A DNA stretch of 51,308 bases from Pseudomonas aegrilactucae (GCF_019168305.1 NZ_JAHTBI010000043.1:1-51308); one strand, 5' to 3'; positions 43,205 through 51,308 are shown, counted from the first letter of the stretch. The notes: generated by a model from the letters alone, not told the origin. Numbers and translations are program-made.

Positions 43205-44184
43205 GTGACCTTCCGGACCATCAGGTGGGTAATCAGCAAGCCCAGCGTCACGCTGCCCAGCGCATAGAACAGCACGGTGTTGCCGGTGGGGTCTTCGAGC
43301 AGAAAGTGAAAGTCGCGTGGCGAATTCAGGTACATGTAGCCCAGCGCGCACGGCACCAGGGCCGCGACGATCTTGGCCGAGGCGCGCGCTTCGGAGGTCT
43401 TGGCCTGCACCTTGAGGAACAGTTCCTGGCGCTCGCGCAGGGTGGCGGACAAGCGGTCGAGGGTTTCGCCCAGGCGGCCGCCGGCTTCCTGGTTGATGAT
43501 CAGGATCACCGCGAAGAAGCGGTATTCGTTGAGCGGCACGCGGGTGGCCGAGTCCTGCATCACCTGGCGCAGCGGCACGCCCAGGCGCAGCCAGTTGTCG
43601 ATCAGGGCGAACTCCACGGCCAGCGGGCCGTTGATGTTCTGTGCCACCAGCGCGAAGGCATTGGTCACCGGCACCCCGGCGCGCGCTGCGCGGGTGATCG
43701 CGTCGATGGCCTGGGGCAGGTTCAGCTTGAGTTCGTTCAGGTGCTTGGCCATGGCGCTGCGGTACAGGCCCAGGCCGATGCCGAAGAAGCTCGCCAGGGT
43801 CAGCAGGCTGCCCATCAGCCACGGCATCGGCATCTGCCGGCCCAGGCCGATGCCCACCAGCAGGCTGGTCAGGCCCAGGGCGATCAGGCGCGGGCGCAGG
43901 CTGTCGCGCCAGCCCAGCACCTGCAGGTCGAGCCACACCCGGCCCAGCGCCTGGCCCACCACGGGCCAGGTGGCGAAGGTGGGTACGTCAAGGGTCTTGA
44001 GCACGCTCTGGGCGGACTCGACCCGCGCCTGGCCCTGGCCCTCGAACACCGCCTTGAGTGCGTCGAGGCGCTCGGCCTGGGCTTCGGCGCGCTGGCGTTT
44101 GCGGCTCATGCCGCGTGCGGCATAGAACCCGGCCAGCACGCACAGGAACACCAGCAGGGTGAACAGATCGAGTACCGTGTTCAT
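43201..44184 (-). CDS. tadB: TadB, Tad inner-membrane platform protein
   Basis: A 327-residue GspF-family protein with an N-terminal helix (LFTLLVFLCVLAGFYAARG), a mid membrane pair (LIALGLTSLLVGIGLG; LMGSLLTLASFFGIGLGLY) and C-terminal helices. The cytoplasmic domain contains LPQAIDAITRAARAGVPVTNAFALVAQN and INQEAGGRLGETLDRLSATLRER, characteristic of the type II/IV platform family. ATG overlaps the tadA stop (ATGA). Confidence 0.9.
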   Translation of the reverse strand: MNTVLDLFTLLVFLCVLAGFYAARGMSRKRQRAEAQAERLDALKAVFEGQGQARVESAQSVLKTLDVPTFATWPVVGQALGRVWLDLQVLGWRDSLRPRLIALGLTSLLVGIGLGRQMPMPWLMGSLLTLASFFGIGLGLYRSAMAKHLNELKLNLPQAIDAITRAARAGVPVTNAFALVAQNINGPLAVEFALIDNWLRLGVPLRQVMQDSATRVPLNEYRFFAVILIINQEAGGRLGETLDRLSATLRERQELFLKVQAKTSEARASAKIVAALVPCALGYMYLNSPRDFHFLLEDPTGNTVLFYALGSVTLGLLITHLMVRKVT

Positions 44185-45542
44185 CCGCCGTACCCCCCGA
44201 ACAGGTGCGCATGGCTGGTGTAGAACAGCGGGCGCTGGCCGCTGGCGTTGAACTGGCCGATCAGGCGACCGTCGGCGTCCACGCTGGTGGTGGTGAAACC
44301 GAACAGTTCCTGGGTCTGGATCACGTCGTTTTCCATGCCGCACACTTCGGTGATCGAGACGATGCGCCGGCCGCCATCGCGCATGCGCTCGACCTGCACG
44401 ATGAGGTTCACGGCGCTGGCGATCTGGCGGCGGATGGCTTCGAGCGGCAACTGCATGCTGGCCATCATCACCATGTTTTCCATGCGCATGATCGCGTCGC
44501 GCGGGGTGTTGGAGTGCACCGTGCAGAGCGAGCCGTCGTGGCCGGTGTTCATCGCCTGCAGCATGTCGAAGCTTTCGCCGCCACGCACCTCGCCCAGGAT
44601 GATGCGGTCGGGGCGCATGCGCAGGGCGTTGCGCACCAGGTCGCGCTGGTCGACCTTGCCGGTGCCCTCGGCGCTGACCGGGCGGGTTTCCAGGCGCACC
44701 ACGTGCTGCTGTTGCAGTTGCAGTTCGGCGGCGTCCTCAATGGTGATGACCCGGTCTTCATCGCTGATGTTCTGCGACAGCGCGTTGAGCAGGGTGGTCT
44801 TGCCCGCACCGGTACCGCCCGAGACGATGATGTTGAGCTTGGCCAGCATGGCACGCTTGAGCACCTCGACCATTTCCTGGGATAACGCGCCGCGCTCGGC
44901 GAGAATTTCCAGGGACATGTTGCGGCGCATGAACTTACGGATCGAGATGGTGGTGCCGTCGATCGCCAGCGGGTAGGTGATCACGTTGACCCGGCTGCCG
45001 TCGGCCAGGCGCGCATCCACCATCGGGTGGCTTTCGTCGATGCGCCGGCCCACTGCTGCGGCGATGCGCTGGGCAGTGTTGAACACGTGCTCTTCATCGA
45101 TGAAGGTGATCGGCGACAGCTCCAGCTTGCCGAAGCGTTCGACGAACACCTGGCCGGCACCGTTGACCAGGATGTCGTTGACCGTGTCGTCGGCGAGCAA
45201 CGGCTGGATCGGCCCGATGCCGACCATCTCGTTGAGCATTTCCTCGCCCACGGCCTGCTCTTCCTGGCGCGACAGCTGCAAGCGGCTGTCGTCGCAGATG
45301 CGCCGGATCACCGCCTCGATCTGCTGACGCAGGGCGTCGCGGCCAAGGCTTGCGGCCTTGAGCGGGTCGATCTGGTCGTACAGCTGGTCGCGGATCAGCT
45401 TGCGGTTCTGGGTGCCGAGGGTGTCGCCGGGCTTGGCCGCCGTGTTGCGCTGCACGCTGGTGGCGCGTACTTCTTGCACGGCAGGCGCGACCGGTTGTGG
45501 TGCGGCCACGGGGGCCGGTTTGCGGGTATGTCGGATGAGCAT
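44181..45542 (-). CDS. tadA: TadA/CpaF pilus ATPase
   Basis: A 453-residue secretion ATPase that powers pilus extension and retraction. Walker A is GGTGAGKT (242-249), Walker B RIILGEVRGGE (313-323), with the Asp box and His box of the family. The ATG at 45542 has GAGGAG upstream. It is the motor of the Flp pilus and interacts with the TadB/TadC platform. Confidence 0.94.
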   Translation of the reverse strand: MLIRHTRKPAPVAAPQPVAPAVQEVRATSVQRNTAAKPGDTLGTQNRKLIRDQLYDQIDPLKAASLGRDALRQQIEAVIRRICDDSRLQLSRQEEQAVGEEMLNEMVGIGPIQPLLADDTVNDILVNGAGQVFVERFGKLELSPITFIDEEHVFNTAQRIAAAVGRRIDESHPMVDARLADGSRVNVITYPLAIDGTTISIRKFMRRNMSLEILAERGALSQEMVEVLKRAMLAKLNIIVSGGTGAGKTTLLNALSQNISDEDRVITIEDAAELQLQQQHVVRLETRPVSAEGTGKVDQRDLVRNALRMRPDRIILGEVRGGESFDMLQAMNTGHDGSLCTVHSNTPRDAIMRMENMVMMASMQLPLEAIRRQIASAVNLIVQVERMRDGGRRIVSITEVCGMENDVIQTQELFGFTTTSVDADGRLIGQFNASGQRPLFYTSHAHLFGGYGG

Positions 45543-45558
45543 GGGCGATCTCCTCGGT

Positions 45559-46797
45559 TCAGGCTGCGCGGCGTGGGCGCGCAAGTGCCTGGCGCAGGCG
45601 CAGGATCAGACTGCTGGGGGCTGCCACGTGCTGTTCGGGCTGGCGGCCACAGGCCAGGTCGGCCAGGTCGAGCAGGGCGCGTTCCAGGGCCGGGCTGCGC
45701 GTGAGCTGCAGGGGGCCGGCCAGCAGGCTGTCGGCCAGCGCGCTGCCGACATTGGGCAGCAGCAGGTCGACCTTGCGCCCCACGAAGTCTTCGAACTGCT
45801 GGCGCTCGACCACGTCGGTGTGCCCGGCGCGGCCGGGGTTGGCCACCAGCAACAGGCGCTGGCCGTTGCTTTCGTCACCGATCTCGCGCAGCAGGCGCAG
45901 GGTGTTGCGCGCATCCTGCACGCTGAAGTCGCACAGCAGGATGCGCGTGTCGGCATGGCTCAGCACCTCCAGCGCGCCATGGCAGCGCCCGCCGGGCAGG
46001 TCCCAGACCACCTGGTTGAACAACTGGCAGAGGCTCGCACCCAGGTCCAGCACCTGCTCGCTGCTGAAGTGGTCGGCGCTGCGCAGGTCGGCGTGCTGGG
46101 CCAGCAGGAACAGGCGTTCGCTGACCTGGCCGATGGAGCGTTCGAGAAAGCGCGAGTCGACTTCGCCGGCGCTCAGCGCACCGGCCAGGCCAGCGTCGCC
46201 GTCAAAACCCAGCAGCAGGGCCTGGTCGCTGCGCCCGCGGTCGAAGTCCACCACCGCGGTGCTGCTGTGCCGGCGCTGGGTCAGCAGCAGGCCCAGGGCG
46301 GCGGCCACGGTGCTGGTGCCGCGCCCGCCAGAGGCGCTGGTGACCGCAATCGTGCGCCCCATGCGCGAGCCTTGCGCCAGGCCGGGCTGCGGGTCGTTGG
46401 CGCGGCGCAGGGTGCTGGCCAGCTGGTCCAGCGGCAGCGGCTTGCACAGGTAGTCGAATACGCCGTTGTGCAGCAGGGCGCGGTACAGGTTCAGGTCGTG
46501 GGCACTGCCCAGGGCGATGATCCGGCACGAGGGCGGGCATACCTGGGTCAGCTCGGCAATCGCCTGCAGGGGCGCAGCCTGGCCGTCGAGGTCGACCAGC
46601 AGCAGCTCGGGCGCTGATTGCGCTTCGCACCACTGCAGCGCAGCGGCAAAGCCGCCAGGCTGGGCCAGGTGGGCCGGCAGGCCGAGGCGCTGCAGGTATT
46701 CGGCGAACTGCGCGGTGTCGGCGGCAGTAGCGGCAAACAGCATCAGCGGCGGGCGCTCTTCGCTGCCGGGCAGGGTGGTACGCGTGGTGTCGTTCAT
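45559..46797 (-). CDS. tadZ: TadZ/CpaE-like pilus localisation protein
   Basis: A 412-residue protein: a receiver-like N-terminal domain (about 17-135, LLLVDLDGQAAPLQAI) and a MinD/ParA-like ATPase domain (about 148-385). Its P-loop is atypical: SGGRGTST (156-163) has no lysine before the final GTST, a known feature of TadZ proteins. It positions the Tad machinery. Separated from tadA by only 16 bases. Confidence 0.88.
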   Translation of the reverse strand: MNDTTRTTLPGSEERPPLMLFAATAADTAQFAEYLQRLGLPAHLAQPGGFAAALQWCEAQSAPELLLVDLDGQAAPLQAIAELTQVCPPSCRIIALGSAHDLNLYRALLHNGVFDYLCKPLPLDQLASTLRRANDPQPGLAQGSRMGRTIAVTSASGGRGTSTVAAALGLLLTQRRHSSTAVVDFDRGRSDQALLLGFDGDAGLAGALSAGEVDSRFLERSIGQVSERLFLLAQHADLRSADHFSSEQVLDLGASLCQLFNQVVWDLPGGRCHGALEVLSHADTRILLCDFSVQDARNTLRLLREIGDESNGQRLLLVANPGRAGHTDVVERQQFEDFVGRKVDLLLPNVGSALADSLLAGPLQLTRSPALERALLDLADLACGRQPEQHVAAPSSLILRLRQALARPRRAA

Positions 46798-46812
46798 CGG
46801 ATCGCTCCCCGG

Positions 46813-47463
46813 TCAGTCTTTGTTGAAGTCGATATCGAGCAGTTCGACGGTTTCGTGGCGCTGGTAGCGCTCCACGGCGTTGACCGCTGCCACACCGTCG
46901 CCGCCGTCCAGCATCTGGGCGCGGTTCAGGTCACGCGGGTCGGCGAGCATGGCGGCGATGTTGGCGCGGTTGGCGCAGCCCAGCGGGCCGACAGCCATGA
47001 ACGGGTGCACGGTCCAGCGGGTCGGGTCGGCGATGTGGCAGTCCGGGATCTGCGCCACCACCGCTTCGGACACCACCTGCAGGTCGGCGGTGCTGGCAGT
47101 GCTGGCGCTGAGTTGGGTGGGCGCCACGATCACCTGGCGTGCGCCCAGTTGCTTGAGTGCTTCGCTCAGGCGCATGGCCACCTGCTCACCGGCGAGGCTG
47201 GTGGGGCGCAGGGTCAGGGTTTGCTGGGTCACGCGGCCCTGGCGCTGCAACAGGGTATTGAGGTCGGCCAGCGACTCGCGGCTCAGGCCGCCATGGCCGG
47301 TGGCCTTGAGGTTGGCGACCATGGCCGAAGGCTTGGCCTGGATCGCCAGGTTTTCCGGAAACGGGGTATAGGTGGCGATGCGCTGGTTGTTGACGTTGCG
47401 ATCGCAGGCGCCCAGCAGCAGTGACAGCGACAGGGCGACGAACAGGGGTTTGGCGACGTGCAT
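46813..47463 (-). CDS. CpaD/RcpB-like pilus lipoprotein
   Basis: A 216-residue lipoprotein (lipobox LGAC, Cys20). The segment TPFPENLAIQAKPSAMVANLKATGHGG and a C-terminal LGCANRANIAAMLADPRDLNRAQMLDGGDG match the CpaD/RcpB family, thought to stabilise the Tad secretin. Named CpaD-like by position between the secretin and tadZ. Confidence 0.8.
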   Translation of the reverse strand: MHVAKPLFVALSLSLLLGACDRNVNNQRIATYTPFPENLAIQAKPSAMVANLKATGHGGLSRESLADLNTLLQRQGRVTQQTLTLRPTSLAGEQVAMRLSEALKQLGARQVIVAPTQLSASTASTADLQVVSEAVVAQIPDCHIADPTRWTVHPFMAVGPLGCANRANIAAMLADPRDLNRAQMLDGGDGVAAVNAVERYQRHETVELLDIDFNKD

Positions 47464-47480
47464 GGGCAGGGCTCCGAGAC

Positions 47481-49004
47481 TTAGTACAGGTAGCCGGCCG
47501 AAGCCTGGCTCGGCAGTTGCGCGTCCAGCGCGCGGATGCCGCGGCCGGGGGTCTGCAATGCGCTGGGGGAGGTCGGCTCGACCACGTTGGCGGTGGCGAT
47601 GATCACCAGCTCCGTGTCTTCCTGGCTGCCTTTGTGGGTTTCGAACAGCCGTCCGATGCCGGGGATGCTGCGCAGTCCCGGCACGCCGGTGACCTGCTGG
47701 TCGATGTTGCTGCGCAGCATGCCGGCCAGGGCGAAGCTCTGGCCGCTGGCCAGTTCCACCGTGGTGTCGGCGCGGCGCACCTTGAACGCGGGGATCACGT
47801 TGCCTTCAAGCATCACCGCGCCTTCGTCGCTCAGGTCGCTGACTTCGGGTGCCACGTGCAGGCTGATGCGGTTGGGCGAGAGCAGGGTGGGGGTCATGCG
47901 CATGATCACGCCGTACTGTTTGTACTCGATGGTCACGTTGTTGTTGGTGATGATCACGATCGGCACCTCGCCGCCGGCGGCAAAGCCTGCGGTCTCACCG
48001 GACATGGCGGTCAGGTTGGGCTCGGCCAGTACCGTGGCCAGGCCGTCCTCGGAGAGCGCCGTGAGCAGGCCGCCGACAGTGGTGGAGCCGAAGCGGTGGA
48101 AGCCGCCGGCCACCGCGTTGACTGCGCTGCCTCCGTTGAACACGCCGGTGCTGGCATCGAACAGGCCGCCGGCATTACGGAAGAAGTAGTTGCCGTTCTT
48201 GAGCGTGGCCTCCCAGTTAAGGCCCAGTTCCGAGGTCAGGCTGCGTGAGACCTCGACGATGCGCACGCTCAGGTTGACCTGGGCCGACAGCTCGACCTTG
48301 AGCTGGTTGACCACCCGCGGGCCGTCGCTGCCGCCACCACCGCCGCCACCGTTGGGGCTGCTGCTGGGCGCACCGAGGTAGGCCTCCACCGCATTGATCA
48401 CCTGACGGGCCTGCTGCGGGGTACGCACCGTGCCACGCACGATCAGGCCCTTGCCCGAGGACGGGCCGAACTCGACCTGCGAGCCCGGTACTTCAGCGGC
48501 GATCTGCTTGCTCAGGGCGCCCAGGTCGTAGTCGGCGATCACGCGGATTGCGGCGATCACCTGGTCCTGCGCATCCAGTGCATACAAGGTGGTGGTGCCC
48601 GCGCCCTCGGCGAACACGAACACGCTGCCCGGGCCCGGCACCTGGTAGCTGGCCACTTTCGGGTCGGCCACCAGTACCTTGGCGGCCACCTTGGGCAGTT
48701 GCAGCAGGCGGCCCTGCTTGAGCAGCAAGTGCACGTCGCGGGTTTCCTTCACCTCGGTCAGGGTCTTGGGCAGGATCGGCGCCGCAGGCGCGGGGGGCGC
48801 CGGGGCAGAGGCGATGTAGTTGTCGCCTGCGTCGTAGTCGGGCGCTTGCACACCCCCCTCGGGCGCAGCTTCAGGGTACTGCGCGGGCAGGTCCAGGGGC
48901 GGGTCGAGCACCACGACCTCGGCGTGCAGGGGGCTTGAGCAGATCAGGCCAAGGCCCAGCGCGCAGGACAGCGACAAGGCATGGGAGGTGGGGGCGAACT
49001 TCAT
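47481..49004 (-). CDS. rcpA: RcpA/CpaC pilus secretin
   Basis: A 507-residue outer-membrane secretin. An N-terminal BON-like/N0 part (DVHLLLKQGRLLQLPKVAAKVLVADPKVASYQ) and N1-like domain lead to a Gly-rich linker (PNGGGGGGGSDG) and the secretin domain (GLLTALSEDGLATVLAEPNLTAMSGETAGFAAGGEVPI). A signal peptide is present. The ATG at 49004 is used; a TTG two codons earlier (49010) is an alternative. It forms the outer-membrane pore for the Flp pilus. Confidence 0.92.
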   Translation of the reverse strand: MKFAPTSHALSLSCALGLGLICSSPLHAEVVVLDPPLDLPAQYPEAAPEGGVQAPDYDAGDNYIASAPAPPAPAAPILPKTLTEVKETRDVHLLLKQGRLLQLPKVAAKVLVADPKVASYQVPGPGSVFVFAEGAGTTTLYALDAQDQVIAAIRVIADYDLGALSKQIAAEVPGSQVEFGPSSGKGLIVRGTVRTPQQARQVINAVEAYLGAPSSSPNGGGGGGGSDGPRVVNQLKVELSAQVNLSVRIVEVSRSLTSELGLNWEATLKNGNYFFRNAGGLFDASTGVFNGGSAVNAVAGGFHRFGSTTVGGLLTALSEDGLATVLAEPNLTAMSGETAGFAAGGEVPIVIITNNNVTIEYKQYGVIMRMTPTLLSPNRISLHVAPEVSDLSDEGAVMLEGNVIPAFKVRRADTTVELASGQSFALAGMLRSNIDQQVTGVPGLRSIPGIGRLFETHKGSQEDTELVIIATANVVEPTSPSALQTPGRGIRALDAQLPSQASAGYLY

Positions 49005-49067
49005 CGTCAAGAATTCCGAAAGGGCCGGTCAATGCCCCTGCAACAGGGGCGGTGGCAGAATTGGGGG

Positions 49068-49982
49068 TCAGTGCTGGAGGGGCAGCACCGCCTCGACCTT
49101 GTTGCCCCGGTACAGCATGATCGGGGGCACTATCGCGGTCGGCTTGGGGTACAGGTCGGCGGCCTGGGCCAGGCGGGTGACCTCGCGGGTACCACTTTGC
49201 GGGATGCCCTTGGTGGCTTCGCGACTGCTGCGCAGCGCCAGTTGCATCACGCCGATTTCCTTGGTCAGGGCCAGGCGCTCGGCCTGGCGCGGGGTGACTT
49301 CGAGGGTCACGGTGTCGAAGAACACTTCCTGGCGACGCGATTTGCCGGTGGCGGCCTCGCGCTTGGCATCGCGCAGGGTCACGTCGCTGCGTGCGGTACG
49401 GTCCAGGGCCAGTACGCGCACGTCGCGCAGCAGGGTCTGGGCTGCCAGCGGTGGCGGGAAGGGGGGCGTGCCGCTGGTTTCAGCGCCGCTCAGGGCTTCC
49501 TGGTCGAGGCTCAGGATCACGTCGACGCGATCACCGGCGGCCACCAGCCCGGCACCGGCGGCCACGGCGCTGGTGGGCAGTGACAGGGCGCGCATGCCGG
49601 GCTTGAGCACCGCCCCCAGAAAGCCCGGTTCATCCGCGCGTACCACGCTGGAACTGGTCAAAAGCTGCCCGGCGCGCAGCGGTGTGCGCACGGTGGCACC
49701 GACCACCAGGCTCATGTCGTCCTGATCGCGGATGTAGTACTGCGAGGCGGGCAGCTCGCGATCGGCTTGCTGCCAGGTCAGGGCGCTGTAGTCGATGAAC
49801 TGGCCGGGTTCCAGGTCGCGGGCCAGGGCCAGCACTGCAGGCTTGGGCGGCTCGGGCGCGGCCTGGGCCTGGACGACAGGCGCCGGTGCGGGCGCCGGGG
49901 CCAGCAGCACGCGGGCGAGCAGGGCGGCGCCGCCAGCCAGTACCAGGGCACCAGCCAGAAGAAGGACGGAAGGGGTTTTCAT
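49068..49982 (-). CDS. rcpC: RcpC/CpaB-like pilus protein
   Basis: A 304-residue protein with an N-terminal membrane anchor (VLLLAGALVLAGGAALLARVLLAP), a SAF-like domain (VLALARDLEPGQFIDYSALTW) and a C-terminal RcpC/CpaB region (FFDTVTLEVTPRQAERLALTKEIGVMQLALRS). In the Tad system it acts with the secretin on the periplasmic side. Confidence 0.88.
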   Translation of the reverse strand: MKTPSVLLLAGALVLAGGAALLARVLLAPAPAPAPVVQAQAAPEPPKPAVLALARDLEPGQFIDYSALTWQQADRELPASQYYIRDQDDMSLVVGATVRTPLRAGQLLTSSSVVRADEPGFLGAVLKPGMRALSLPTSAVAAGAGLVAAGDRVDVILSLDQEALSGAETSGTPPFPPPLAAQTLLRDVRVLALDRTARSDVTLRDAKREAATGKSRRQEVFFDTVTLEVTPRQAERLALTKEIGVMQLALRSSREATKGIPQSGTREVTRLAQAADLYPKPTAIVPPIMLYRGNKVEAVLPLQH

Positions 49983-49996
49983 GGGTCAACCGGTCG

Positions 49997-50557
49997 TCAG
50001 GAGTGAATGGGAAACAACAAGGTGTAGAAACTGCCGGCGGCGATCGCCAGGCCGTAGGGCAAGCCCTGCGGGCGCTCGGTGGTGAGCACCGTCGGGGTCG
50101 CAATGCCCAGTTGCGGCAGGTGCGTGGACAGGCGCAGCCAGAGCCGTGCACAGGCCTGTTCGAACAGGTTCAGCAGCGGCATGCTCAGGGACAGGATGCC
50201 GCCGGCCAGCGCCGTGACGATCAGGAAGGCGGTCTGGTTGCTGCCGCAGCTCCACAGGCACAGCACGGCCATCAGCTTGACGTCGCCTGCGCCGACCTGG
50301 CCCAGGTTGAACAGCACGAAACCTACCGCCAGTACCGCCAGCCCACCGAGCAGGGCGCTGCCTACGGTATTGAACACCTGGGCGGTGCCCAGGCCGGCCC
50401 AGGGGCCCAGGCCGAGCAGGCCGAACACCGGCAGCGCGCACCACACCAGCAACAGCATCACCACCAGCAGGTTGTGGATGCGCCGGTAGAGCAGGTCCGA
50501 GGCGATCACCCAGCACAGGGCGGGAATGAGCACATAGAAGGCGAGTGGGCTGTTCAT
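49997..50557 (-). CDS. tadV: TadV/CpaA-type prepilin peptidase
   Basis: A 186-residue A24-type aspartic peptidase. Conserved aspartates are D21 (IASDLLYRRI) and D92 in the GAGDVKLM motif, with about six membrane helices. It cleaves the leader of the Flp pilin (and TadE/F). It lacks the N-terminal methylase domain found in longer PilD-like enzymes, as is usual for TadV. Confidence 0.9.
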   Translation of the reverse strand: MNSPLAFYVLIPALCWVIASDLLYRRIHNLLVVMLLLVWCALPVFGLLGLGPWAGLGTAQVFNTVGSALLGGLAVLAVGFVLFNLGQVGAGDVKLMAVLCLWSCGSNQTAFLIVTALAGGILSLSMPLLNLFEQACARLWLRLSTHLPQLGIATPTVLTTERPQGLPYGLAIAAGSFYTLLFPIHS

Positions 50558-50575
50558 GGCGGGCAGGCGACCGGG

Positions 50576-50770
50576 TTACTGGGCGTTGCCGTTGGTGTTG
50601 CTGATCTGGTCGCCGATGGCGCGGAAGCGGTCCTTGAGCGCGCTGATGAACACGCCGTCTTCACCGAAGATGATGCCGATGGCCGCGGCCATGGCGGCGG
50701 CGAGGATGCCGTACTCGATGGCGGTGACGCCGCTTTCGTCGTTGAGGAAGGCGCGGATGCGGTGGTTCAT
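50576..50770 (-). CDS. flp: Flp-type type IVb pilin
   Basis: A 64-residue pilin precursor. Leader cleavage site G14 followed by VTAIEY, the Flp-motif (Glu19, Tyr20), and a 20-residue hydrophobic helix (about 17-36), ending in a short polar tail (DRFRAIGDQISNTNGNAQ). GGAGAC precedes the ATG. It is the first gene of the Tad operon and the major subunit of the bundle-forming Flp pilus. Confidence 0.95.
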   Translation of the reverse strand: MNHRIRAFLNDESGVTAIEYGILAAAMAAAIGIIFGEDGVFISALKDRFRAIGDQISNTNGNAQ

Positions 50771-50824
50771 GGACTGTCTCCGGTGTAAGGCGGTGTGGAA
50801 GAAAGGCCCGTCTGGGCGTGGCGA

Positions 50825-50880
50825 TATTAAGATTTATTCTCAATTGGCGGGCAAGGCGCCAACCATTAAGAATGCTTAAC
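50825..50880 (-). promoter_or_regulatory. Promoter with conserved palindrome, flp/Tad operon
   Basis: Palindrome GTTAAGCATTCTTAAT (50880-50865), 10 bases, -35 TTGCCC (50854-50849), 18 bases, -10 TTAATA (50830-50825). An extra TCTTAAT half-site overlaps the -10. The start of transcription would be near 50818, giving a leader of about 50 nt before flp. Confidence 0.75.
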
Positions 50881-51083
50881 GAAGGGCGTGGCGAAGGCGG
50901 CGAGAGAGCGGGTGTTTTGCGGTGTTGGATGGCGGGTGCTGAGCAATGGCTGGTGCGTGACATTTTCCGACGAACGGTCAAATAAATTCAGTTTCACGCG
51001 GCGCTGTTAGGCAGGGAAATTGCGATTTTTCGTGTTTTACAGAATTGCAATAGCAAAAATCCGATTCTTCGATTTTTACCCAC

Positions 51084-51101
51084 TGCGCAACTTCTTGCGC
51101 A
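51084..51101. repeat. 18-bp dyad TGCGCAA-N4-TTGCGCA, copy 1
   Basis: TGCGCAACTTCTTGCGCA, a perfect 7-bp inverted repeat around CTTC. The same 18 bases recur at 51167-51184 and, inverted, at 51189-51206. Looks like a protein-binding site. Confidence 0.7.
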
Positions 51102-51107
51102 CTCAAA

Positions 51108-51116
51108 TGTGGATAA
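51108..51116 (-). promoter_or_regulatory. Perfect DnaA-box match
   Basis: TTATCCACA on the minus strand, exactly the DnaA consensus, 6 bases after dyad copy 1. A single box, so an origin is not claimed. Confidence 0.35.
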
Positions 51117-51164
51117 CCCTGTGCATACATCGCTGCAGGCCATATGGGCTGTCATGTACAGACG

Positions 51165-51208
51165 AGTGCGCAACTTCTTGCGCAGTACTGCGCAAGAAGT
51201 TGCGCACT
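51165..51208. repeat. 44-bp perfect palindrome built of dyad copies 2 and 3
   Basis: Two 22-base arms are exactly complementary, centred between 51186 and 51187 (AGTACT at the centre). The arms contain the 18-bp dyad at 51167-51184 and 51189-51206, starts 22 bases apart. T-rich sequence follows (TTTTTCGGGTTTTTT), so it could also terminate rightward transcription. Confidence 0.85.
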
Positions 51209-51308
51209 TTTTCGGGTTTTTTCAGATAAAAACGATCAAAAAATGAACAGTAAAAATACAAGTCATTGATAGTTAACGATTAAATTATTTCTGGCATGAA
51301 AATTGGAC

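Larger units (their letters stand above)
50881..51308. other. Gene-free AT-rich region upstream of the Tad promoter
   Basis: No coding region supported in these 428 bases. Notably AT-rich from 51010 on, compared with the surrounding high-GC genes, and it holds the TGCGCAA-type dyads, the 44-bp palindrome and one DnaA-box match. At the very end (51292-51308) TGGCAT-N5-TTGGA resembles a sigma-54 -24/-12 element reading right, but the -12 GC is GG. Confidence 0.5.

Noticed and set aside
51084..51208. Replication origin
   Set aside because: Only one exact DnaA box and no dnaA/dnaN/parAB genes nearby; AT-richness alone is not enough.
51292..51308. Sigma-54 promoter at the right edge
   Set aside because: The -24 part is good but the -12 GC is GG, and the window ends before any gene; kept only as a remark.

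Overview
The window looks like chromosomal DNA of a Pseudomonas, most likely of the P. putida/fluorescens side of the genus. The basis is its high-GC coding style, two FecI-FecR-TonB-receptor modules, a DUF3077 gene, a GabT/LysR/GabP cluster, a typical REP-like inverted repeat and a complete Tad (Flp pilus) locus. No rRNA, tRNA, CRISPR array, transposase or prophage gene was seen. Species assignment is inference.

Layout. 1-4.8 kb holds small accessory genes: a DUF3077 protein with a structured leader, two lipoproteins, a secreted protein, and a CGNR/ABATE regulator divergent from a secreted alpha/beta hydrolase across two tandem palindromes. 4.8-13 kb holds two consecutive cell-surface-signalling iron uptake modules (ECF sigma, FecR anti-sigma, STN-containing TonB receptor) with Fur-box-like sites. 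13-18 kb holds a LysR regulator/oxidoreductase pair, a 36-codon gene overlapping an Imm10-like immunity gene, a periplasmic protein, and an NAD-dependent epimerase whose 3' end overlaps an antisense MerR gene. 18-22 kb is a GABA-type aminotransferase, a LysR regulator and an amino-acid permease. A heme oxygenase gene follows at 22.2-22.7 kb.

22.8-50.8 kb is one surface-structure island, all on the minus strand. It has (i) an unusual export operon: TolC-like lipoprotein (broken by one extra base in a G6 run), short periplasmic adaptor, GAF-like/HlyD protein and an M50-metalloprotease/HlyD fusion, with no ABC ATPase; (ii) tadG plus a 3067-residue LEPR-motif protein built of beta-propeller-like and cadherin/Ig-like modules with a PVD-repeat linker; and (iii) the Tad operon flp-tadV-rcpC-rcpA-cpaD-tadZ-tadA-tadB-tadC-tadD-tadE-tadF plus a DUF454 gene.

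The most striking observation is regulatory. The export operon, the tadG/giant-protein operon, the Tad operon and the heme oxygenase gene each carry the same 16-bp palindrome (RTTAAG-N4-CTTAAY type, GTTAAG or ATTAAG on the transcribed strand) exactly 10 bp upstream of a TTGnnn -35 element, with a -10 element 17-18 bp further on. This predicts one activator co-controlling pili, a giant surface protein, its candidate exporter and heme degradation. A PprB-like response regulator is the natural suspect from P. aeruginosa biology, but no such gene lies in the window. Upstream of flp is an AT-rich region with a 44-bp perfect palindrome made of two copies of an 18-bp dyad, plus a third copy 83 bp away.
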